From: Nansenia antarctica
Taxonomy: Eukaryota; Chordata; Actinopteri; Argentiniformes; Microstomatidae
Reading direction: 5' to 3'
Assembly: GCA_963989245.1 (NCBI GenBank)
Contig: OZ022344.1
Span: 59,772,842 to 59,836,841, forward strand
DNA length: 64,000 bases
Made by a program: the position numbers and the translations under genes. The notes below the pieces were generated by a model, which was not told where the DNA came from, did no database searches, and saw only the letters and a program-made list of their open reading frames with translations. Below, piece after piece: positions 56,172-64,000 of the stretch; positions within the stretch are counted from its first letter, which is position 1; each line of letters opens with the position of its first letter.

Positions 56172-58775
56172 TGATTGATTGATTGATTGAAAACTTTATT
56201 AGAAGATTTGCAGAAGTAGGTACATGAAAGTACATATTACATACAAGGTCAACTAACAGGATAAAAACCCAAGAAAGCCACTGGCTTATTTCAATTGGGG
56301 TCCTTGATTCTCAATTCATCGTTACATGTAAGACAGACAAAAAAAGCTAGTACTATCTACAAGATAATACAGACAAATAACTATTACTATCTACAAGATA
56401 AACACACATCCATCATGGGAAGAACAATACAACAAAACATAAGGTATGTACAGCGGGTAGGACAGGTGGGGACATACACCACAGGTGGGGGCGGGGGACA
56501 AACACAGAGTATGTACAGTGGGTAGTGGGTAGTTCGGGTCTTTTAATCTGATTTTTGATTTAGAGGGTCCAGTTACGGATTGCAGCCTCCTGTAAATGTT
56601 TTTTGAGAGTGGTTTTGAAGGTGGGCAGTGTTTTGCACTCCTTTAAGATTATAGGAAGGGCGTTCCACATTTTTACTGCATAGTTTGCAAACGAGTTTAA
56701 CCCCTTGTTTGTGGTGCAACGCGGTTGAACGTGGTTCGTGGAGCTTCCTCTGGTGTTGTATGTGTGGACGTTGTTCACTTTTTGGAAGTATGTTGACAGG
56801 TACTTGGGTGTCTTTGTGGTGTAGCGTATCTTGAAGACCAGGCCCAGTGCAAGCTGCTGCACTCTGTCAACTACTCGTAGCCAATCAAGGCTCAAAAAAT
56901 GAGCAGCGGTTAGATGTGTCCTAGGGTTGAGACCTAGCAGAAGCCTAACCAGTTTATTTTGGGCTGTCTGGAGTCTTGTTTTATGGGCCTTTGTGGTTCT
57001 ATAGTACCATGATGTTACGGCATAGTCGAAGTGACATTGAATGAGAGCTCCTGATAGGGTCCTCAGTGTGTTTTTACTGACAAGTGAGGATATCCTGTAC
57101 AAGAATCTAGTTCTATGGTTAACTTTTTTGATTACTTTTGCTGCCATTTTATCTCCGGAAAGATTTGCCTCTAAGATGGAGCCCAGGTATGTAATATCCT
57201 CTTTTCTTGTGATATTAATGTTACCCACTTTTATTTTAAAATTTTCAGCCTTTCTGAGTTTAGATGGGGATCCGTATAGGATGGTTTCAGTTTTACCTAG
57301 GTGTATTGATAGTTTATTGTCAGCTAGCCAGATGCAGATTCTACTCAGTTCAGTGCTTAGCGCTTTTTCCACCTGCAATATGTCCCTGTCAGAGACCAGC
57401 AGAGCCGAGTCATCCGCGAACAGGAATAAATTGCAATCACATGCTGATGACATGTCATTCACATATATTAGGAACAGTAAAGGTCCCAAAATGCTTCCTT
57501 GTGGAACGCCGCAGGTCACTGGGAGGGGGGGGGACAGTGTTCCGTTCACACTAACCACCTGTTCCCTCCCCTCTAAGTAGGATTGCATCCAGCTCACCGA
57601 TGTTCTATCGAACCCTATTGCTTTCAGTTTATCTAACAATATGTGGTGATCTACTGTGTCGAAGGCCTTCTGGAGGTCCAGCATGACCATGCCGCAGTAC
57701 TTGCCCGAGTCCACCTCATGGTTGATGTGGTCGTTCAAATAGAGAAGGCATGTGTCAGTGGAATGGGATGTTCTGAATCCTGATTGAAATTCATACATCA
57801 GCTTTTTTTCGGTAAGGTACCTATCGACCTGTTCATAAACTATTTTTTCCATAAGTTTCGAGATGGAATTAAGAATAGAAACAGGTCGGTAGTTGCCTGG
57901 GTCTAATTTGCTTCCTTTTTTATACAGTGGGGTTACCCTTGCTATTTTAAAGTCAAGGGGGACGTGTCCCTGTTTGATGGAGAGGTTTATTATGTGGGTG
58001 ATGATTGGGGTAATGGAGGCAGCTGAGTCTTTTAGAAATCTGGCTGGAATATTGTCATGGCCCGTGGCCTTTTCTGAGTGTAGAGCGCCTAGCTTTTTAA
58101 ACACCTCATCGTTTGACACCATGGAGAGTTTAAAATCATCATTGCGTACACCCAGTTTATTGTAGAACTCACGGATGTGCTCTACACCATAACGCCCTGA
58201 GTGGGGTGGTAGATTGTTAACTAATTTAGTGGCTATGGTTGTAAAGAAAGTGTTTAAGCACTTAGCCACATCCAGCTTGTCTGTAAGGAGAGAATCACCA
58301 GATTTGATGCTGATGTTTGTAGACCTGGTTTTGAGTTTTTGACTGCAACCTAGTTGGCTATTAAGTAGCTTCCAAAGGTCACGTGGTTTGTTTAAGTTTT
58401 CTTCGATTTTGTTATCGAGGTATTCTTTCTTAGCAGATTTGGTCATGGTAATTACCTGATTGCATAGTTTGTTGCATTGTTTTTTAATTTTCTCAAAGTG
58501 GGTTTTGTGATCTTCGTTTAAGTGTTTCACTAATTTTGATTTGCATTTTTGAACTTCAGAGCATTTTAGGTCTCTGACTTTCATAGCATTTAGAATGTCC
58601 GAATTCATCCATGGTTCCGATCGGGTTTTAACCCTGGTGGTTCTCATGGGGGCTATACTGTCAATAATATTTAGGAATTTGGTTTTGAAACCTAGCCATG
58701 CCTCTTCAACCTGTGTGCATTTTAGTTCATCAAACCAGTCTTGATTCTCCAGTATATGGACTTTAGCATTGTCTT
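56172..58775 (-). mobile_element. 5'-truncated LINE with intact reverse transcriptase frame
   Basis: The 3' end is at the left: (GATT)n, 'gaaaactttattagaag', a 3' UTR of about 390 bp, then the stop of the ORF at 56560. The frame stays open past the first ATG (58647) for about 40 more codons to a TAA near 58773, where identifiable LINE sequence ends. The endonuclease domain expected upstream is absent. The UTR matches 2103-2238 and 26843-28300. Few differences from the 26.8-kb copy point to recent family activity. Confidence 0.93.
56560..58647 (-). CDS. LINE reverse transcriptase (ORF2-type, endonuclease missing), 695 aa
   Basis: In a full element this protein copies the LINE RNA at a nicked target. 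Visible motifs: finger region VTPLYKKGSKLDPGNYRPVS (238-257); motif A MLDLQKAFDTVDH with D324; motif B GVPQGSILGPLLF (380-392); motif C FADD (410-413), with both catalytic aspartates; a motif E-like TYLGS (486-490). Residues 1-100 hold the PWMNSDI-type segment and a Lys-rich linker that precede RT in L2/CR1/jockey-group LINEs. The C-terminus has the LN-RTHL and WNALP motifs. There are no internal stops or frameshifts. The ATG at 58647 is simply the first in the frame; homology continues upstream (DWFDELK...W), so the natural start is lost. The copy cannot nick DNA itself, but its RT may be intact. Confidence 0.92.
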   Translation of the reverse strand: MRTTRVKTRSEPWMNSDILNAMKVRDLKCSEVQKCKSKLVKHLNEDHKTHFEKIKKQCNKLCNQVITMTKSAKKEYLDNKIEENLNKPRDLWKLLNSQLGCSQKLKTRSTNISIKSGDSLLTDKLDVAKCLNTFFTTIATKLVNNLPPHSGRYGVEHIREFYNKLGVRNDDFKLSMVSNDEVFKKLGALHSEKATGHDNIPARFLKDSAASITPIITHIINLSIKQGHVPLDFKIARVTPLYKKGSKLDPGNYRPVSILNSISKLMEKIVYEQVDRYLTEKKLMYEFQSGFRTSHSTDTCLLYLNDHINHEVDSGKYCGMVMLDLQKAFDTVDHHILLDKLKAIGFDRTSVSWMQSYLEGREQVVSVNGTLSPPLPVTCGVPQGSILGPLLFLIYVNDMSSACDCNLFLFADDSALLVSDRDILQVEKALSTELSRICIWLADNKLSIHLGKTETILYGSPSKLRKAENFKIKVGNINITRKEDITYLGSILEANLSGDKMAAKVIKKVNHRTRFLYRISSLVSKNTLRTLSGALIQCHFDYAVTSWYYRTTKAHKTRLQTAQNKLVRLLLGLNPRTHLTAAHFLSLDWLRVVDRVQQLALGLVFKIRYTTKTPKYLSTYFQKVNNVHTYNTRGSSTNHVQPRCTTNKGLNSFANYAVKMWNALPIILKECKTLPTFKTTLKKHLQEAAIRNWTL

Positions 58776-58779
58776 AAAC

Positions 58780-59020
58780 TATCCATTAGAGAAGACCCCA
58801 AAACCAACAAAATACTTAATTTCCGAAAAGTATAACAGAAGACAAATATAGAAATGTGGATATCAAGTTTTTAAGCGGCGTAGTGAAAGGAAGAAGAGAA
58901 CTACTAGGTAGAGGTTTTCTCACCCCCCTGGAGAAGACCGTGGTTGGCTCTCCCTCCTGTGTTGGAATGTGGCTTTGTCCACTTTGACATACAAGGCTTT
59001 CACGTAGCCTATTTTTCATA
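58780..59020. other. No gene seen
   Basis: Unique sequence to the right of the LINE; no target duplication could be identified for that insertion. Confidence 0.4.
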
Positions 59021-59055
59021 TAGAGTGTGTGTGTGTGTGTGTGGGGGGGGGGGGG
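59021..59055. repeat. (GT)n followed by G run
   Basis: GT repeat, then about 13 G. Confidence 0.93.
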
Positions 59056-59059
59056 TAAG

Positions 59060-62000
59060 TTGTATTGTTTTGTATTAAGGTATCTAGGGGTATGCCTTAG
59101 CACAGTCATTCTCTCTACAAAACAGCCACTGCAATAAATAACAAATACGCCGTCTGACAGACAGACATGATATCACCAGAGATTCACAGTTTGATTAATA
59201 AAAACCCATCAAATGTGGTTATTATTGCCACACAGAGCTCGTTCACTTCTTGATGGTTTTCAACAACAAACGCAAATGAATTCCCCGCTCAAATCTCTCA
59301 TGTCCCACTTCACGAACAAACAAAAACTCCTGCCAGTCAAAATAGCATACGAGGCTCGGGTCATACTCACACTGTACAGTGAGAGCTGTCAAAGATGACA
59401 AATAGCCTTAACGGAGTAATCTAGGGTATTTCAGACGATGTTGTTATCGTACAGCTGCCACTTACAATGAAAATGCTTTCTGTTGTGCATGACCGAAATC
59501 AGATAAAACACGGTTTTGTTTGTGATTCAGTTGTACTTTGGTTTGGCTGATGTTATACATTTCACAGCGTGACTCATACAGTACCTTAGGAGTACAATGC
59601 AGACCATTGGTGTTTAAGGATGTAGCATATGGGTAACTTCACACACAGGCCAGACCTTAACTTTCAAATGTACCGATGTCTTGTCTGCCTTTCTGTTTTT
59701 GTCTGTCTCTGTCTGCCTGCCTGCCTGTCTCTGTCAGTGTGTCTGCCTGTCTCTGTCTGCCTATCTATCTATTTACAATCAATCCATCTATCCTAAATGT
59801 ATATCTGGTGATGTCCCCAGTTTTGCTCTGTCATCAAACATCCCAGATTAGTCCATACAACACCAAGAACTGAACATATACAGAACTCATTTTGTATCAA
59901 GAAGGCGTACAGTATTCAACTGGCTAATCTTTAGGTATTATACACTATACTTTCTAACAAAGTATGTCAGTATGTAAAAGCGCGAACAGAATCATTTATG
60001 AGAACTGTATGTCATTTAGGAACACATACTGGTCTGTATCACCAGAGGAGCAGTGAAGCGGAGAAGACCTTCAGTCAGTTCCTCTCTCCATTTGTTAGGG
60101 TTAAAAAAATATGTTTTATTATGTACATGTTTGTGCAGTTCTCCTCTGGATGAGTCCCCCCCTCAGCTATATTAATTTAGAACGACACTCGTGTAGATCT
60201 TCACAGCTCGCGGATTAGAAATGTAATTACAGTTCTGCTATGACATCTCTGTATCTGCGGAGTGGTTGACAAAGTGCCGAACAAAACTGGTGATTTGCTT
60301 GTGGGGGCTTTCAAGACACATCTCAGCCCTGTGTAAACAACGTGTGTTTATGGGGTAGTAATCTCTTCTGGTTAGAATATAACCTATACGTGTGTTCATG
60401 GCAACTGTTGAGTCGGTTTACACTGCATATGCAATGTTAAATTATGCATGTGTTTTTTTTTAATGTTTAACTGTTGATACATCTTCTCACAGCTTCTTTG
60501 AACACCTACTGTATGCCGGCTATTCTTTGTTCAGGATCTTGGGTTCTTGGGTTCAGGAAATGTAGATAAGGAAGGTACTTTTAAATCTAATCAGACCTAA
60601 ATTACACTTATAAGTGGTATAACAACTGTATGTGAATTGAATGTAATGTTCTTCCGCATGCACTTATGCAGCAATTTACAGAACACTAGTCATTATTGTG
60701 CTTTTTTTAAATCATAAAACTCCTACTTATGCACTCTGCATTACATTTCCCCAGCTTGAATGTGGAACCTTCACTAATTCATATTCCATTGCCTGTTGTC
60801 GTGCTTGTGCTTCTTGCAATTTCCCAGCTAACCTGGAAACCCATGATCACAGCACGGCACAGTACATGCCATATATTTGGTTGTTATTGTAATGTTTTCA
60901 GGAGATGCTGGGTCCCAATTGTTTGTTACAACAAAGACATTGTGGCCACATACTGTTCCCTATAAAGGTTCACTTTGAATGGGGCTGGATAATAACATTC
61001 ACATGCTGATCATTTAATAACAGTCCCTTCAAGGGGATTTCAAAACACTCTGAATTGGTATTTCTTTGTGACATTGGTTTTGCTGGAAACCTTGAAAATA
61101 TTTTCATGGTGCTTAAAAGGGGACATTGTTGATGCAAGCAAGATGCTGTCTGTAGATGACCCACGATTCAGTATTATTTCCTTTCATAAGATGTTTTCAT
61201 CCCGGTCCACAGTGTAGTGGTTACATTTCCTTTACCCTGAAACCATCTTCAACTGAATCAGATAAAACACAATACTTCCTCAAGGTTATTGTTATTCTGG
61301 TGTACCTCGGGTACACTGTGGCATTCTGTAAAAAAAAAAAAACAGCTGTGTCCTAAAAGCAAAACAACGACGGTCCTTACCTCATATATCACACCAACAC
61401 TCTAACAGTAATAAGAAATAATGATTGTTTTCAAGGGGACGGTTATGCTTTCTTAAATCTAATTGTCCGGTAGTTTCGTACACTTCCAAGATTAACTGTT
61501 CGGATTGTCGTATCTTTACACAGTAAATTACCAACTGCCGTTGCTACAGCCTCAGGTGTTCATCAGAGAGGAAGTACTGTAACATTTATTATATCAGCAG
61601 CATGCTGCGCTCTCCGGCCCAACCAATAAACGTGTCATGGTGAGAAATTGACTGCGTTTCATAAATACGTTTTTCCTCTGCTACTTTTAAGAGAGGGGAG
61701 GATGTGTATCGAGTAAACAATAGCAGGGAGACATGGTCCCTAGCGACGTGTTCAGGTGCAGAACTGCCATCTCCTAATCTGTTCTCTCTGGTTTGTCTTG
61801 AAACCTTAATAGATGTATGTAATTCTATAGGTTCTCATTGTTTTGACATCATATTCATTCATAATGAATTTGTTTTATAATGAGTTTGTGTTGTGGGTTG
61901 CATGGTTGTATGTACTTTGAAGCAAGAACAAAGGCATACTACTGTATATGGTAATGGTGAAAACATTATAAGAGAAATTATGGTAGCACTTTTCATTACA

Positions 62001-62625
62001 CCTCGGAATAAGTAGGTTTAATTACCGATAGTTAACAATAACACAATACACAATAAGACAATTACCTTGGTATTACAGGGTAAGGCAGACTGTAGTTTCC
62101 ACTTAATTATTATGCAGGAAAGATGTTTGTTTCAGTATTATTGCTACACTGCTTCCATATTGTGCTTGAATCATTCAAACTCGGCACGTATTTAATTTAG
62201 ATTTATAACCAAGAAACAGCGAAGCTAATTACTACTGAAATAGTATCACAACTGGAAAATGCTATCATTTATTACCTATTACCTCCATTTTGTTCTAGCC
62301 TTGTATTGAAATAAAGTGATGTAGAACTGGAAAATGCTATATGCTATTTCCATTGTGTTCCCTGTCCCATGTTAACCTGACAAGTAGATCATGTTTACTA
62401 TGGTTAGAGCTTCAGTCAGTGCATCATTAACACAGCAATAAGCTACCCAGTAGGTCTGGTCATAGGCCTCCTTGGAGGGTTTATGGTTGATTCCATGCAG
62501 TTAATGTAAATGGGAAAGTACCCTTATTAACACATTGAGATGTTGACCTTAGTAATAATAAGCTCTGCAGGTAAATGTTGCTCAGTAATGTACTTGTTGG
62601 TGGAGAATGAATGACGGCACCATTT
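59060..62625. other. No gene seen in 3.5 kb of mostly unique sequence
   Basis: Contains a CTGT/CTGCC-type imperfect repeat (59677-59770) and an A run (61330-61342). The segment around 60170-60270 is repeat-poor with 'aaatgtaattacagttctg', a possible non-coding element. 'aactggaaaatgctat' occurs twice (62252 and 62326). No recognisable exon. Confidence 0.5.
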
Positions 62626-62631
62626 CTCCAT

Positions 62632-63343
62632 TGGGACCCATAGGAGTGTTGTCTTACAAAGAAAAACCCATCCATGTCATTTTAAAGACAACATGAATTG
62701 TTCAACATTCTAGCAGTGCCACCGGTGTCTTAAATCGCCAAAAATGCATAAATGATGATGCTTCATTTTGTAACCAATCAAAGTTAGGTAAATACCGCGT
62801 AAAACACTTGACAGTCTAGGTGGTGAGTGTTTGGGAATTATTTGGCAGTTGGTCAATACACACCTTTGGGACCCATAGGAGTGTTGTTTTACAAAGAAAA
62901 ACCCATCTATGTCATTTTAAAGACAACGTCATATGAATCAATTTAGGGTCGAGGGTGAATAAGTTTAGCCAAATGTTCAATAAGGTCGGTGAAATCGACA
63001 TAACTATTCTAGCAGTGCCACCGGTGTCTTAAATCGCCCAAAATGCATAAATTATTATGCTTCATTTTGTAGCCAATGGGGTAAATACAAAATAAAATAC
63101 TTGGCAGTCTAGGTGGTGAGTGTTACTGAATTCTTTGGCAGTTTGTGAGTTAAATACACACCTTTGGGACCTATGGGAGTGTTGTTTTACATAGAAAAAC
63201 TCATCCATGTCATTTTAAAGACAACATCATATGAATCAATTTAGTGCCGAGGGTGAATACGGTCGGTGAAATGTTCAACATTCTAGCAGGACCACCGGTG
63301 TCTTAAATCGCCCAAAATGCATAAATTATGATGCATCCTTTGT
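62632..63343. repeat. Tandem repeat, about 300-bp unit, roughly 2.5 copies
   Basis: 'tgggacccataggagtgttg' occurs at 62632 and 62867, and as 'gggacctatgggagtgttg' at 63166. 'ttctagcagtgccaccggtg' occurs at 62708 and 63007, and in variant form at 63281. Each unit also carries 'cattttaaagacaac' and 'cagtctaggtggtgagtgtt'. Spacing varies (235-299 bp) because of indels. The last unit is split by the SINE at 63344. Confidence 0.93.
63328..63343. repeat. SINE target-site duplication, left (16 bp)
   Basis: ATGATGCATCCTTTGT; identical to 63746-63761. Confidence 0.95.
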
Positions 63344-63745
63344 TTTTTTTTGTTTTTTAATTTGTTTTTCAGATTTTATCCCTTTTTCACCGAATTTGGT
63401 AGCCAATTGAACCCAACCTAGCATCCAATTATCCCCTGCCTATTGCGAAGGATCCGCCGCACGACCCCGTGGCCGGCAGTCCCAGAGGAGGCCGCCAGGC
63501 AGACTAGCTGACTGGCTCCTCGAGCCCAGCACCTGTTATTCCGGCACCCCGGGGGCGCTGTTGCGCGACGGATCCTTGTCCGGAAATACTCCTATACCGC
63601 CCTCGGGAGCGGCCGCCCAATATGCCGCTCCCCGTGTGTGCCCCAGCCATATCCGGATCTGGCGAGCTGGGATACGATCCCAGTCCCCGGTGGGCAGCTT
63701 GCACTAGTGGCCAGTGCTTAGACCGCTACACCACCGCGGGGCACC
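63344..63745 (-). mobile_element. tRNA-derived SINE, 402 bp, recent insertion (minus)
   Basis: The T-rich left side (63344-63372) is the reversed A-tail. At the right, read on minus, the head starts GCCCCGCGGTGGTGTAGCGG (A-box region) and has B-box-like 'gggatcgtatcccag' near 63669-63684. The body is GC-rich with BamHI-like GGATCC words repeated (63449 and 63570). Perfect 16-bp target duplications flank it. It is unrelated in body to the HpaI-like and teleost SINEs elsewhere in the window. Confidence 0.93.
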
Positions 63746-63761
63746 ATGATGCATCCTTTGT
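63746..63761. repeat. SINE target-site duplication, right (16 bp)
   Basis: ATGATGCATCCTTTGT, followed by continuation of the host repeat unit. Confidence 0.95.
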
Positions 63762-63837
63762 GACACGTTCTAATGCTTTGGTCCTCATATCAGGATCTGG
63801 TGTAATGATCTGACTTTTCTAAATGTGAATACATTTC

Positions 63838-63985
63838 CACACTCGCTAGTCAACTAACACAGCTTGTTTTGTGAGCCTGCTAACAATTTAAAGTAGTGTT
63901 AGTGTTAGTTAACTAGGTAGCAGTGGGGATTACTCACTGAATCCATTGCCTTGCAGTATTTTGGCTTGACCAGCGAGTTTGTGTT
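63838..63985. mobile_element. Palindromic element related to 46714-46830
   Basis: 'cactcgctagtcaa' at the left faces 'ttggcttgaccagcgagt' at the right. 'tggggattactcactgaatc' and 'cattgccttgcagtattttg' match the inner part of the 46.6-kb palindrome. The copy may extend beyond the window. Confidence 0.65.
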
Positions 63986-64000
63986 GTGATTCTCAACAAC

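Noticed and set aside
57041..58165. Plus-strand frames of 90-179 codons within the LINE
   Set aside because: They are antisense shadows of the reverse transcriptase frame.

Overview
The window reads as non-coding DNA from a ray-finned fish. I infer a protacanthopterygian relative (salmoniform or esociform). The reasons are many tRNA-derived SINEs resembling the salmonid HpaI family, palindromic hAT-like MITEs that begin CAGTGG, Tc1-like ends, L2/CR1-type LINE tails, and very dense CA/GT, GA/CT and AT microsatellites. I recognise no host protein-coding exon, rRNA or functional tRNA. It is most likely an intergenic block or the inside of large introns.

The only long open frames belong to retroelements. 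At 3299-7515 lies a complete LTR-retrotransposon insertion on the minus strand. It has two identical 305-bp LTRs, a 5-bp target duplication (AGGTG), a tRNA-Pro-like primer site and a polypurine tract. Its single 842-codon frame keeps gag, a zinc knuckle and a DTGAS protease, but the integrase core and all of reverse transcriptase are missing. At 56172-58775 lies a 5'-truncated LINE, also minus, with an intact reverse transcriptase frame. A second copy of the same LINE at 26843-28970 is more severely truncated and is split by a 1.23-kb insertion with inverted ends. That insertion carries seven 26-bp tandem repeats and a 380-bp-offset internal duplication, and I cannot assign it to a family.

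Region by region: 0-2.6 kb holds a hAT-like MITE, microsatellites, a 262-bp solo LTR inserted in a LINE tail, and a LINE 3' tail. 3.3-7.5 kb is the LTR element. 8-19 kb holds SINEs, a 46-bp minisatellite, a piggyBac-type MITE flanked by TTAA, long TG arrays and LINE tails. 19.3-26.8 kb is mostly unique sequence. 26.8-29.3 kb is the nested LINE plus a Tc1-like palindrome. 29-45 kb is mostly unique sequence with purine tracts, SINEs and a hAT-like MITE. 45-49 kb contains a long palindromic element, SINEs and LINE tails. 49-56 kb is rich in local duplications and microsatellites. 56-58.8 kb is the LINE. 59-62.6 kb is unique. 62.6-64 kb is a roughly 300-bp tandem repeat split by a SINE with a perfect 16-bp target duplication.

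Several repeat-poor stretches look like candidate conserved non-coding sequence, but that cannot be decided without cross-species alignment. All family assignments come from reading motifs by eye; no database was searched.
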